From: Clostridiales bacterium
GTDB lineage: Bacteria; Bacillota; Clostridia; Christensenellales; Aristaeellaceae
Reading direction: 5' to 3'
Length of the DNA: 64,000 nucleotides
NCBI GenBank assembly: GCA_015056205.1
Contig: SVGS01000013.1
Coordinates: 1 to 64,000 of the forward strand
Shown: positions 23,481-32,574 of the stretch, piece by piece
Position numbering within the stretch: the first letter of the stretch is position 1
Layout: every line of letters begins with the position of its first letter
Notes under the pieces: generated by a model
What the model saw: the letters and a program-made list of their open reading frames with translations, nothing else
The model's database searches: none
What the model was told of the DNA's origin: nothing
Made by a program: the position numbers and the translations under genes

Positions 23481-25019
23481 TTACCGCACGGTAAAGGTGA
23501 TAAACCGGCTGACGGGCTCCGGCGCGCCGTACGCGTTGCAGGTCACCGTAATCACGGTTCCGGAAGGCGCGTCCGGGCTGATGGTCACGTTGCCGCTGCG
23601 GCTGATCGTCGCGATGCTGCTGTCCACGTCGAGCGACCAGCTGACGTCCTTGACGCCCGCGCCCTTGGGAATCAGGCTCCAGATCACCCGCACCTTTCCG
23701 CCCGGCCGGGGTGTTCCCCCGATGGACAGGCTGATGTCCGTCACCGGCTCCACGATCCGGATCTGCAGCTGGGCCTTTTTGCCTCCCAGTCCGGTAACCG
23801 TCACCGTGGCTTTTCCGGAAGCCAGGGGGCGGATGACCGCCATCCCGTCGTCCCCCGGCACAATCTCCACCGTCTTCCGTGGGCTGACGGACCAGGTCAG
23901 GCCGACCGGCGGAATGTTGTCCGGGATCATGGAGGCCTGCACCGTGGCTTCCGAGCCTTCCGCAAGGTACATGATCAGGCGGTTCGGGCTGACCTTCACC
24001 CCGGAGACCGCCGGAATCACGGTGACGGAGTATTCCGCGGATGTGTGGAAAACGGGAGATTCCGCCGTCACGGTCAGATTGATCACCCGGCTGATTTTCT
24101 TCCGGGTCGTCAGCTGGCCCTTGTCGGAGAGGCTGACTTCCTCCGGGGCGGTTCCGGTTTCCGTCTCCTTCACCCGCCAGTCGATCCGGGACAGATTCTT
24201 TTTCTGCCCGACCGTCCCGTTTTCAAAAAGCGCCTCGAAGTTCAGGGTCTGGCCGGCCAGGATTTCGGAAACGCCCTCCTGGCAGAGAATCCGGAACTGT
24301 CCGTCCTCCTGCTTCAGCTCCGCCGCGGATTCGTCATAGTGAACGCCCTCCGCGATCCGGGCCATATCCGCGACGGTCACCTTCGGCGGCTCCGTGGCCG
24401 AATCCCGGGGAGGAATCGACAGCAGGCGGACCTTCAGCACTGTGTTGTTCCGCACATAATACAGCCCGCCGATATAGGTAACCATCCCTCCCTGCAGGGA
24501 TACCCGCAGCACGATCCGGGCCGGATGACCGTCGATCTCGATGTCCTCCTGCTTCAGCACCGCTTCCCCGTCCTGATAGTCGTAGCGGTCATAGAACGCG
24601 TTGGCATCCTCCGGACGCTCCTTGAAATCCGTGACCCCGTGAATCACAAATTCCTCATACAGCGTATGATAGGTTACGGGATCCACCCGCCGGGCGCCGA
24701 TGCCGTTCTGCGTCTTTCCCCAGGCGAATCCTGCTTCCTCATCCGAAATGACGTGAAAGGAGAAGCCCGTTTTGGAGGCGTACTCGGTGGTCCGGTAATC
24801 CCGCAGCACCCCCTCCTCCGGGGCGGAATCTTTCTCCGGAGCGGCCTCTTTATCCGAATCAGTCTCCGTCTCCGGGGCCGCGTCCGCCTCAATCGGAGCC
24901 GTCTGAACCGGGGCCGCCGGCCGGTCTCCGCTCTCGCCCGCCGCGGGCAGCGCCGCCACGGCAACGATCAGCGAAATGAGAAAGGAAAGCGCCCGCCTCC
25001 GGAGCTTCAGAAAGGTCAT
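23481..25019 (-). CDS. secreted protein with bacterial Ig-like (BIG2-type) domains
   Basis: 512 residues: a signal peptide ending near LPAAGES, an acidic Glu/Asp/Ala linker (about 35-70), an N-terminal domain of unknown fold (about 75-215), and three beta-sandwich segments. VSGVKVSPNRLIMYLAEGSE, VTDISLSIGG and SWSLDVDSSIATISRSGNVT are typical Ig-like/BIG2 patterns. It is probably attached to or released from the envelope and may bind polysaccharide. CGGAGGAACC precedes the ATG. No sorting signal or lipobox is present. Confidence 0.75.
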   Translation of the reverse strand: MTFLKLRRRALSFLISLIVAVAALPAAGESGDRPAAPVQTAPIEADAAPETETDSDKEAAPEKDSAPEEGVLRDYRTTEYASKTGFSFHVISDEEAGFAWGKTQNGIGARRVDPVTYHTLYEEFVIHGVTDFKERPEDANAFYDRYDYQDGEAVLKQEDIEIDGHPARIVLRVSLQGGMVTYIGGLYYVRNNTVLKVRLLSIPPRDSATEPPKVTVADMARIAEGVHYDESAAELKQEDGQFRILCQEGVSEILAGQTLNFEALFENGTVGQKKNLSRIDWRVKETETGTAPEEVSLSDKGQLTTRKKISRVINLTVTAESPVFHTSAEYSVTVIPAVSGVKVSPNRLIMYLAEGSEATVQASMIPDNIPPVGLTWSVSPRKTVEIVPGDDGMAVIRPLASGKATVTVTGLGGKKAQLQIRIVEPVTDISLSIGGTPRPGGKVRVIWSLIPKGAGVKDVSWSLDVDSSIATISRSGNVTISPDAPSGTVITVTCNAYGAPEPVSRFITFTVR

Positions 25020-25128
25020 ACCGGTTCCTCCGATTCTTTCACGCCTGATTCCTGCCGGATGCCTGTCCGGCGGATTTCATGACTGAAGTCATAATTCGAC
25101 AGCGCCCGGCCGCTTTCCTGCCGGGTAT

Positions 25129-25181
25129 AAAAAAGGAGCTGCCTCCTTCCGGTTCTGTCGGAACCTTCCGTCGGCAGCTCC
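25129..25181 (-). terminator. rho-independent terminator after the sugar-binding protein gene
   Basis: On the minus strand GGAGCTGCC and GGCAGCTCC pair (25173-25181 with 25135-25143), with further inner pairing, followed by a run of six T (25134-25129). Confidence 0.85.
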
Positions 25182-25197
25182 CCTTTGCGGATCCGGA

Positions 25198-26904
25198 TTA
25201 CTTCACGTCATTTTCATCCATGTACTTGAAGCAGTTCTCGATATCCGTCATCTTCTCGGCCACCACGTCGTCGTAGCCGTAGTTCTTGCAGGTTTCCACC
25301 ATCGTCTTCCAGTTGGAGTCGAACTCTTCGTCCGTCGCGGAGTACACGCACTTCCAGCTGTATTCCTTCATGATGGGGGCGAACTGAGCGCGCTTCTGCT
25401 GGCCTTCTTCGGACAGCTGAGCCTTGCTGTAGGCGATCGCGGCGGGGCTCTCCACGGAGACCTTGCCGGTCTTGCGGTACAGATCCACACCGGAGGTGGC
25501 GCCGTTGGCGTATTCGGTGCTCCAGGCGGTGCTCAGCGCGGTGGCATAGTGCTCCGCGTAGCAGGGCCATCCCTTGTAGCTGAAGCTGTAGGTCTTTCCG
25601 GGGATCAGCTGCTCAACCTTCAGGGTTTCATGGTTGATCTTGCTCTCGCCGTCCTGGAAGGTGCCGCCGCCGAATTCCTCGGGCATCTGGGTGGTATCCC
25701 GGGCTTCCTGGCACTGCCAGCCGAAGTCGGTCATGTAGGGCACGCCGTCCTCGCCGTAGTCCCAGCACAGGCCCTTGGGGCCGTAGTTCTGGATGATGAT
25801 GCCTTCCTCGGAGCACAGCCAGTCAATGACTTCCAGCGCCCGCTCGGCGTTTTCCGTCTTGGAGCCCAGGGCCCACATCCGGTTGGAGCCGGCCTTGGAG
25901 ATGGTCTGCATGGCCGGAGCGGAGTCTTCGATCATGAAGGTTACGAAGCCGTCCTTGTTGGCCGCCTTCTCCGCGCTGTTGTAGTTTCCGATGATCCAGC
26001 CCCACAGGGCCATCAGGTAACGGCCGGAGCTGAGCTTCTGGGAATAGGTGTCGAAGTTCTGGGAGGTGGATTCCGGATCAAACAGGCCTTCGCGGTACAG
26101 CTGGTTGTTCACCTTCAGCGCGCGGTAGTACAGGCTGTTCTCCTCCAGGGGATTGACCACGTCGCGGGTCGCGTAGTTCACGCCCAGGAAATCATATTCC
26201 TGATAGCCGTAGTAGGTCATCAGGTCCCAGGTGAACTTCATGACGCAGTCTTCCCAGTCCGGGAATCCGCCGTAGGCATACACTTTTTCGCCGCTCGGAT
26301 TGGCGGGAACCGCGTCCTGCAGGGCTTTCAGGAAGGCGGGCAGATCTTCCAGGGTCTTCAGCGCGGGCTTGCCGGCCTTTTCCCATGCATCGTAGCGGAT
26401 CTGCAGCGCGTAGGTGGGGTCGGTCAGCTCGGCCCAGGCGCCCTCTTCCAGAGCAACCGCGTAGGTGAAGCCGTAGATGCCTTCATGGCCCTTGGAGGCC
26501 GCGAAATCGGACACCTTCTTCATGGCGTCGCCCAGATAGGCGGTGATGTTGGGGTACTTGGTCAGGTCGATGTCGCTCCAGTCCAGGATCAGGTCCGCGT
26601 TCAGACCTTCCACGAACTGATCGCCCAGGTCGCCCAGGCAGATGATATCGCCCAGGTCGCCGGCGGAAACCGCGGAGGTCCAGGCGTTGCCGTCCACGTT
26701 GGTGGAGGCGATGTCGAGGGTTACGTTGAAGCGGTCTTTCAGTTCCTTGCCGAACCAGCCGCCCTGAACGCCGGCGAAGTTCGCCAGGCCGGAGAACATC
26801 TTCAGGGTCACCGGCTCGCGGTAGGTTTCCTCAGCCATTGCCGGAACCGCCGCTACGGTCGCCAGCATCACGAGGGTCAGTACGAGGGACAGGATTTTTT
26901 TCAT
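25198..26904 (-). CDS. extracellular carbohydrate-binding protein of an ABC transporter
   Basis: 568 residues, the large SBP class that pairs with LplB/LplC-type permeases. The signal peptide MKKILSLVLTLVMLATVAAV ends at AMA-EE. The mature protein starts VTLKMFSGLANFAGVQG and has the aromatic-rich middle (WDLMTYYGYQEYDFLG) expected of oligosaccharide binders. There is no lipobox cysteine, so how it stays at the surface is unclear. It lies 107 bp after the second permease. Alpha-galactoside binding is inferred from the neighbouring GH27. Confidence 0.88.
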   Translation of the reverse strand: MKKILSLVLTLVMLATVAAVPAMAEETYREPVTLKMFSGLANFAGVQGGWFGKELKDRFNVTLDIASTNVDGNAWTSAVSAGDLGDIICLGDLGDQFVEGLNADLILDWSDIDLTKYPNITAYLGDAMKKVSDFAASKGHEGIYGFTYAVALEEGAWAELTDPTYALQIRYDAWEKAGKPALKTLEDLPAFLKALQDAVPANPSGEKVYAYGGFPDWEDCVMKFTWDLMTYYGYQEYDFLGVNYATRDVVNPLEENSLYYRALKVNNQLYREGLFDPESTSQNFDTYSQKLSSGRYLMALWGWIIGNYNSAEKAANKDGFVTFMIEDSAPAMQTISKAGSNRMWALGSKTENAERALEVIDWLCSEEGIIIQNYGPKGLCWDYGEDGVPYMTDFGWQCQEARDTTQMPEEFGGGTFQDGESKINHETLKVEQLIPGKTYSFSYKGWPCYAEHYATALSTAWSTEYANGATSGVDLYRKTGKVSVESPAAIAYSKAQLSEEGQQKRAQFAPIMKEYSWKCVYSATDEEFDSNWKTMVETCKNYGYDDVVAEKMTDIENCFKYMDENDVK

Positions 26905-27011
26905 GCGTCTTTCCTCCTCTTTTTTTTATGCTAACCCGAACGCCCGGGTTACAGCCTTTTGGATTTCCGGCGGCCGTGCCGGCCCGCCGCTTTGGGATGT
27001 TCTTTCCCGCC

Positions 27012-27959
27012 TTATCCCTTGACCGCGCCGATCATGATGCCCTTCACGAAATAGCGCTGGAAGAAGGGATAGACCAGCAGGATCGGAATGGTGACGACCA
27101 TGGCCACGGTCATCCGGACGGACAGCGCGGTCTGCTTGGTCGCCACGTTGGCCAGCGCGCTGGCGTCCTGGGTGTTCCGCACCAGGGCCGCCAGGGACGA
27201 GGCCTCGTTCTGATACTTGTACAGCAGGAACTGCAGGGTATAGAACTTGCCGGAAGGCATCAGCATCATGGTATCCGTGAAGCTGTTCCACTGCCCCACC
27301 GCGCTGAAGATACACAGCGTGGCCAGAATGGGAGTGATCAGCGGCATGATGATGGAGAAGAACACCCGGGTATATCCGGCGCCGTCCAGGGTGGCGCTTT
27401 CCTCCAGGGAAGGCGGAAGGGCCTCAATAAAGGTCTTCACCAGAATCACGTTGTAGGGGGATACCAGCCCCGGAATCACGTAGACCCAGAAATTGTCCAG
27501 GAATCCCAGCATCCGCAGATTCATATACCAGGGAATCAGGCCCGCGCTGAAATACATCGTAATGATGATCAGCCGGTACCAGAGCTTGCGCAGCCACATC
27601 TCCTTCTTGGTCACCAGGTATCCCAGGAAGGCGCAGCCACCCACCGTCCACAGCGTGCCGAGCACCGTCCGGGCCACGGAGACGAACAGCGCGTCCAGAA
27701 TGCCCGGAATTTTCAGCACCTGCACATAGTTTTCCAGATGAATCCCCTGGGGGAGCAGCTGAATCTTTCCCAGCCGGACCAGCTCGTTATCCGAGATGGT
27801 ATTGATCAGCAGGTAGTAGAAGGGAAAGATACAGGCCAGCGTGATCAGAATGAATACCGTGTAGTTGACGATGTTGAACGCAATATCGCCGCGGCTCAGC
27901 TTCTGCCTGTTTTCCCGTTTTTCGGCCCGGCGGTGCATCTTCTTGTCGATCGCGGTCAT
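27012..27959 (-). CDS. sugar ABC transporter permease (MalG/LplC type)
   Basis: 315 residues with six membrane helices and the cytoplasmic EAA-type loop ESATLDGAGYTRVFFSIIMP. The C-terminus FFQRYFVKGIMIGAVKG is characteristic of MalG/LplC-type permeases. It pairs with the 27976-30540 permease (16 bp gap) and the 25198-26904 binding protein. The ATPase is not in the cluster; such systems often share an MsmK-like ATPase encoded elsewhere. Confidence 0.9.
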   Translation of the reverse strand: MTAIDKKMHRRAEKRENRQKLSRGDIAFNIVNYTVFILITLACIFPFYYLLINTISDNELVRLGKIQLLPQGIHLENYVQVLKIPGILDALFVSVARTVLGTLWTVGGCAFLGYLVTKKEMWLRKLWYRLIIITMYFSAGLIPWYMNLRMLGFLDNFWVYVIPGLVSPYNVILVKTFIEALPPSLEESATLDGAGYTRVFFSIIMPLITPILATLCIFSAVGQWNSFTDTMMLMPSGKFYTLQFLLYKYQNEASSLAALVRNTQDASALANVATKQTALSVRMTVAMVVTIPILLVYPFFQRYFVKGIMIGAVKG

Positions 27960-27975
27960 CTTCTCTTCCCTCCCC

Positions 27976-30540
27976 TTACATGATGGACTCGCCGCGAAGC
28001 TTTTTGCTCAGGAAGTTCGCGCTGAACAGAAGCGTCACGCTGACCAGGGTCTTCAGAATTCCGATCGCCGTCGCGTAGGCATAGAGGGTGGTGCCCCGGG
28101 AGGCGATGGTGATGTTGTACACGTAGAGATCCAGCACCTCGATCGTCTGCCGGTTCATGGGGTTCTGGAATACCAGATACTGCTCCATGCCGTTGTTCAG
28201 GATGTTGGAAATGCTCAGCATCAGCAGCACGAAGAATGTCGGCAGCAGGCTGGGCAGGGTGATGTGGCGCATCAGCGCCCACCGGTTCGCGCCGTCCACC
28301 CGGGCGGCCTCATACAGCTCCTGATCGATGCCCGCGATCGCCGCCAGATACATGATGGCTCCCCATCCGAGGCCTTTCCAGGTGCTCCATCCCCACATCT
28401 TCAGCCAGATATGGTCTCCGGAATTCAGCCATACCGTCGGATTGTTGGGATCGTTCAGCCCCAGCTCCATCATCAGCTTGGAATAGATTCCCGTATCCGC
28501 TGCGAACAGACACATGGCGAAGGAGAATACCAGCGCCCAGCTGATGAAATTGGGCAGCGTGGTGAAAATCTGAACGAATTTCTTGAAGCGGGTTCTCGTT
28601 ATCTCGTTCAGGAACACCGCGAAGATCATGGGCAGCCAGCTGGTTACCAGATTCAGCCCGCTCATGCCGAGGGTGTTTTTCAGCACCCGGAAGATGTTTT
28701 CCCGGTTGGCCGGGTTGGTAAACATCTCGCTGAACCACTTCAGCCCGACAAATTCCTGCTGATCCATCGGCAGGCCGAACTTGTAGTTGTAGAACGCGTA
28801 GCTCCATCCGTACAGAGGCAGATAGCTGAAGAGGAATACCGCCAGCAGGAAGGGCAGCATCATCAGGAACAGCTTGTACTTCTTGGGCAGCTCCTCCAGC
28901 GCCGCGAAGTTGCTGAAGAACGCCGCGAAAATCAGCAGCGGAAGGCTGGCATAAAGATACAGCGATCCTTCCGCCACCGCCACGTTCCGGTCCAGTCCCG
29001 CACCCAGCGCCAGCCAGGTCACCAGCCGGACGACCGTCGCGCACAGCAGCACCGCCATCACCAGGCGCTTGTTCGCCTTGGCGATCAGCAGGACCGTACC
29101 GGCCAGGGTCAGGATCAGCGCCGCCCAGGTCAGCCAGGTGAACCGCGAGGCCATCGCGTCCGTGCCCGCCTTCACCAGGGCCGGCGTGGCTTCCGGATTC
29201 TCGTCCGTATAGACCGGCTTGCCCTTGCTGTCCGCCGGGTCGCTGAGCTTCTCCGCGGCCTTCAGGGTCAGGGCGTCCGTTCCGCTGATGGTGGCTGTGG
29301 CAAGCACCTTGTTCTTGCCGGGCTTGCTGAAGCTGACCGTCGCTCCGGGCAGCAGCATGCAGACCAGCGCGATCACGCACAGGCAGATCGCCACAAAGCG
29401 GATCCGGAACCCGACGGGCAGCGGATTGACAAAATAGGGTTCGTTGGCATAGCGGATTCCGAGGATTCCGGTCACCGCAGAGGCGATCGCGAAGGCCGCC
29501 GCCAGCAGCGGCACAAAGGTGATTTTTCCGATCCCCAGCAGCATCAGCTGGCGGCTGGCGGATGCGTACATATCCCCGGCCCCGATCGTCAGGAGGCCCG
29601 GCATCTCCGTAGCCAGCAGCACCGCCGCGCCGCTGATCATCACCGTGGAAAACCACCGGTCAACCTTCGGAATCAGGCCCAGCACCACGCTCAGAAGCAG
29701 CAGCACGGCCACGGCCATCAGCAGCGGGTTCGCTCCGGTATTGGCCGAACGGATCTGGAAAATGCCCCCGACGTTATTCTGGTCGTTGGAGAAGGCGTTC
29801 AGCTCCGCCAGCTCGCCGCTGACCGGCGTCTTCAGTCCGCCCTGTTCCTGCCCGAGGGTATACAGGTTCTTTTCCTTCCCCAGCATGATATCGGCCAGGC
29901 TGATATTCCGGTTCATGATGGCGGCGTCGCCGGGCGTGCCCGTCACGGAATCCGGCAGCGCGACCCGGTAGGCCGGCAGGAAAAACAGGATCAGCGCCGC
30001 GAGCGCCAGCCCCGCGCTGATGAGCCTCAGCTTCCTGTCGTCCGCGCAGAGCGGCTTCTGGGTCTCCGGATCCCGGATCTTCAGGCTCAGCGCGGACCAG
30101 AGCAGCGTCACCGCCGCCGCGATCACCGGCACATAGATCCCGATGCCGAGGGAGATCATCATTTCGAACAGCAGGCTGTTGTCCAGGTTCGTCCACTGAA
30201 ACACCCCGGTGCCGAGCAGCACCAGGCTCAGGCCGGAGCACCACAGCGCGCCGCAGGTCGCTTTCCGCCGCGGAAGCAGCAGCAGGCATCCGCCGATCAC
30301 CGCCAGTGCGAGACCGATGCCCAGTTCCAGCCGGGCCGTCTGTATCCGGTTCAGGCTGGTCAGGGTGGGATGAATCGCCCCGGCTCCGCTGACGATCAGT
30401 TTCCCGAGGGTTACGGACTCAGGGATCTGAGCGGCGATTGCTCCGTCCACCCGGGTGTGGACATGAATGCTCACCGCGGGAAGAAACAGAGACGCAATGA
30501 GGACCAGGACCAGCGCCAGAGCGGGCCATCTCAATTTCAT
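27976..30540 (-). CDS. sugar ABC transporter permease (LplB type) with ~550-residue membrane extension
   Basis: 854 residues against about 300 for the family. The last ~300 form a normal LplB/UgpA-type permease (LPFLLAVFLFSYLPLYGW onward, coupling loop YEAARVDGANRWALMRHITL). The first ~550 contain three similar modules, each a membrane helix ending in a Leu-Pro pair (FLPAVSIH, FLPAYRVA, LLPGATVS), a polar extracytoplasmic loop of 50-100 residues and more membrane helices. The frame is continuous with no internal ribosome site, so this is a true fusion. The extra loops may help capture sugar at the membrane (inference). AAAGGA precedes the ATG. Confidence 0.85.
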   Translation of the reverse strand: MKLRWPALALVLVLIASLFLPAVSIHVHTRVDGAIAAQIPESVTLGKLIVSGAGAIHPTLTSLNRIQTARLELGIGLALAVIGGCLLLLPRRKATCGALWCSGLSLVLLGTGVFQWTNLDNSLLFEMMISLGIGIYVPVIAAAVTLLWSALSLKIRDPETQKPLCADDRKLRLISAGLALAALILFFLPAYRVALPDSVTGTPGDAAIMNRNISLADIMLGKEKNLYTLGQEQGGLKTPVSGELAELNAFSNDQNNVGGIFQIRSANTGANPLLMAVAVLLLLSVVLGLIPKVDRWFSTVMISGAAVLLATEMPGLLTIGAGDMYASASRQLMLLGIGKITFVPLLAAAFAIASAVTGILGIRYANEPYFVNPLPVGFRIRFVAICLCVIALVCMLLPGATVSFSKPGKNKVLATATISGTDALTLKAAEKLSDPADSKGKPVYTDENPEATPALVKAGTDAMASRFTWLTWAALILTLAGTVLLIAKANKRLVMAVLLCATVVRLVTWLALGAGLDRNVAVAEGSLYLYASLPLLIFAAFFSNFAALEELPKKYKLFLMMLPFLLAVFLFSYLPLYGWSYAFYNYKFGLPMDQQEFVGLKWFSEMFTNPANRENIFRVLKNTLGMSGLNLVTSWLPMIFAVFLNEITRTRFKKFVQIFTTLPNFISWALVFSFAMCLFAADTGIYSKLMMELGLNDPNNPTVWLNSGDHIWLKMWGWSTWKGLGWGAIMYLAAIAGIDQELYEAARVDGANRWALMRHITLPSLLPTFFVLLMLSISNILNNGMEQYLVFQNPMNRQTIEVLDLYVYNITIASRGTTLYAYATAIGILKTLVSVTLLFSANFLSKKLRGESIM

Positions 30541-30585
30541 CGTTTCGCTTTTCCTTTCATTGGTTTCATCCCCGGTACCCTTTGT

Positions 30586-31347
30586 TTACTCGGCTTTCTT
30601 GTCCAGGCTCAGGGTGTAGCCCAGCTTCTCCAGCGGAGCCTTCAGCTGCTCCACCACGCCCTGCAGGGCCTCCAGATCCATGCCGGCAAAGTCCGCCGCC
30701 TTCTTCAGCGTTTCGTTCTCCGCCGTCAGCGTCTGAATCTTCTCCTCCAGGCCGGTCTTCTCGGCCACGGCTGCTTCCACCTGGGCGGTCAGATCCTTCG
30801 TCACGGAATCCAGTTCGGCCTTCGCGGTTTCCTGAGCGGCCTTCAGCTGCGCTTCCGCTTCGGTTTTGGCGGTTTCCAGCTGCGCGGCAGCCGCGTCCTG
30901 CGCCGCCTTCACCTGCGCTTCCGCTTCGGTCTTGGCGTTCTCCAGCTGAGTGGCCAGGGCATCCTTCGCCGCGGTCGCCTCATCCAGCTTCGCCTGAAGC
31001 GCGTCCTGCGCTTCCTTCACTTTGGTTTCCGTTTCAGCCTTGGCGGCCTCGAGCTCTGCAGCTGCGTTCGTCTTTGCGGTTTCCAGCTCCGCGGCCAGCG
31101 CGTCCTTCGCAGCGGTCGCCTCGTCCAGCTGCGCCTGGGCGGCTTCCTGAGCCTCCTGCAGCTGCGCTTCCGCGGTCTTCTTCGCGGTCTCCAGCTGGGC
31201 GGCCGCGTCCTCGGACGCCGTCTGCATCTGCGCCTTGACATCGTTTACAGTCTTCTGCAGGTCGCCCTTCTGGGTGGCGAATACCACGGCCAGAATGATC
31301 GCGACGATCATGGCGATCGCCAGAATGGGAGTCAGTGCCTTCTTCAT
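30586..31347 (-). CDS. membrane-anchored Ala-rich coiled-coil protein (family A)
   Basis: 253 residues. An N-terminal helix (ILAIAMIVAIILAVVFATQ) anchors the protein. About 160 residues of Ala/Glu/Lys/Gln heptads follow (QLETAKTEAEAQLKAAQETA and similar). The end is conserved: LEALQGVVEQLKAPLEKLGY, then TLSLDKKAE. The same end occurs in the 46901-47908 protein. It lies between the LacI regulator and the LplB-type permease and is probably co-transcribed. A structural or spacer role for the transporter or envelope is a guess. AAGGAGG precedes the ATG. Confidence 0.8.
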   Translation of the reverse strand: MKKALTPILAIAMIVAIILAVVFATQKGDLQKTVNDVKAQMQTASEDAAAQLETAKKTAEAQLQEAQEAAQAQLDEATAAKDALAAELETAKTNAAAELEAAKAETETKVKEAQDALQAKLDEATAAKDALATQLENAKTEAEAQVKAAQDAAAAQLETAKTEAEAQLKAAQETAKAELDSVTKDLTAQVEAAVAEKTGLEEKIQTLTAENETLKKAADFAGMDLEALQGVVEQLKAPLEKLGYTLSLDKKAE

Positions 31348-31422
31348 GGGATAATTCCTCCTTGATTGAGTCCGTTCCGGACCTTTTATCGCTTCCGCCC
31401 GGAGGGCGGCCGGCGTCCCTCT

Positions 31423-32418
31423 TTAAACCTCGCCCAGGGTATCCCCGTCCAGAATGTGGCCGGGCACCTTGATCTGCCGGGGTACATGGCTTTCCGGATT
31501 CTCGATGTTGTCCATCAGAAGCGCCAGCGCCTCGCCGGCGATCGTCTCGTAATCCTGACAGTAGGTCGTGGGCCGGGGATTCATCAGCTGCGCCAGCTGA
31601 ATGCCGTCGAAACCGATCAGGCTGACGTCCTCCGGCACCCGGATCCCCGCGTTTTTCAGCAGCCATATGGCGCCGAGGCAGCTGTGATCATCCGGGCAGA
31701 GAATGCAGGTCGGCTTTTCCGGCAGCCGCAGCAGATCCAGAATCTTCCGGCAGCAATCCTCCGGATGATGGAAACGGCCGTCCACGACGTATCCGGAAGG
31801 AACGCGGATTCCCTGCTCCGCGCAGCCTTTATAGAACCCGGCCAGCCGCTCCTGGCTGACCGCGCCCCGCTCTCCCTGGATCAGGGCGACCCGCTGATGC
31901 CCTTTTTCCCGCACGCGGGCCACGATCTGCTCCATGCTGGCGCGGTTGTCGCTGGTCACGCAGTCGCATCCCTCATACAGGTGATCGATGATCACGGTGG
32001 GAATGCTGCTGGTCGCCAGCCGGATTACGCCGGCGGAATCAAAATCCGCCTGGATCACGATCACCCCGTCCATGTTCCGTCTTCTGGCATGCTCGTAATA
32101 GGATTCCCGCGGCCGCTCCAGCTCCCGCCGGATAAAGGTCAGATCGTATCCCCGCTCCTCCGCGCCCCGCCGGATCGCTTCGATCAGGGAACTGAAATAT
32201 TCATGGCTCATCAGATCCTCATAGAGGATGCCGATGTTATGGGACCGGGACGTTTTCAGCGTTTTCGCCGCGGCGTTGGGATAGTATCCCATCTCCCGGG
32301 CCGTCCGGCAGATCCTGGCCGTCCGCTCCTTGTTCTCATTCGTCAGCCCGTTGAGCGCGCGCGAAACCGTCGCCACGGACACGCCGCAGGCTTCCGCCAC
32401 ATCCTTCAGTCTGACCAT
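31423..32418 (-). CDS. LacI-family transcriptional regulator
   Basis: 331 residues. The helix-turn-helix is VRLKDVAEACGVSVATVSRA with the hinge helix NAAAKTLKTSRS; the periplasmic-binding-like sensor begins NIGILYEDLMSHEYF. A LacI-type protein next to GH27 and a sugar transporter fits a repressor released by an alpha-galactoside. The start at 32418 has AGGGG upstream and puts the HTH at the N-terminus; ATGs at 32442 and 32514 have no ribosome site. An operator sits at its own transcription start, so it is probably autoregulated. Confidence 0.9.
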   Translation of the reverse strand: MVRLKDVAEACGVSVATVSRALNGLTNENKERTARICRTAREMGYYPNAAAKTLKTSRSHNIGILYEDLMSHEYFSSLIEAIRRGAEERGYDLTFIRRELERPRESYYEHARRRNMDGVIVIQADFDSAGVIRLATSSIPTVIIDHLYEGCDCVTSDNRASMEQIVARVREKGHQRVALIQGERGAVSQERLAGFYKGCAEQGIRVPSGYVVDGRFHHPEDCCRKILDLLRLPEKPTCILCPDDHSCLGAIWLLKNAGIRVPEDVSLIGFDGIQLAQLMNPRPTTYCQDYETIAGEALALLMDNIENPESHVPRQIKVPGHILDGDTLGEV

Positions 32419-32466
32419 TCTGATCGCCCCTGTCTGATTCATGAAACCCGGTGTTTTCTGAAATTC

Positions 32467-32514
32467 TGCAATCGTTTGCACCGATATGATAGCGCAACCC
32501 GGCTCCCCTGTCAA
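32467..32514 (-). promoter_or_regulatory. promoter and LacI-type operator of the sugar locus
   Basis: On the minus strand TTGACA (32514-32509) and TATCAT (32491-32486) are 17 bases apart. Just downstream, over the expected start site, lies TGCAAACGATTGCA (32480-32467), a near-palindrome with the central CG of LacI/GalR operators. Binding there would block initiation. No second copy was seen upstream of the alpha-galactosidase gene. Confidence 0.75.
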
Positions 32515-32524
32515 TCACTCTGTG

Positions 32525-32560
32525 AAAAAAAAGAAACGATGGGGGGCATCCCCATCGTTC
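32525..32560 (-). terminator. rho-independent terminator of the pot operon
   Basis: On the minus strand AACGATGGGG and CCCCATCGTT form a perfect 10-bp stem around a 5-base loop, followed by TTC and eight T (32532-32525). Confidence 0.9.
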
Positions 32561-32574
32561 CCGTTCCGCCGGAA

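Noticed and set aside
27865-31365. 1166-codon open frame on the plus strand across the permease and coiled-coil genes
   Set aside because: Gln/His/Arg-rich antisense frame caused by high GC and third-position bias; no start site or motif, and the minus strand encodes recognisable proteins.
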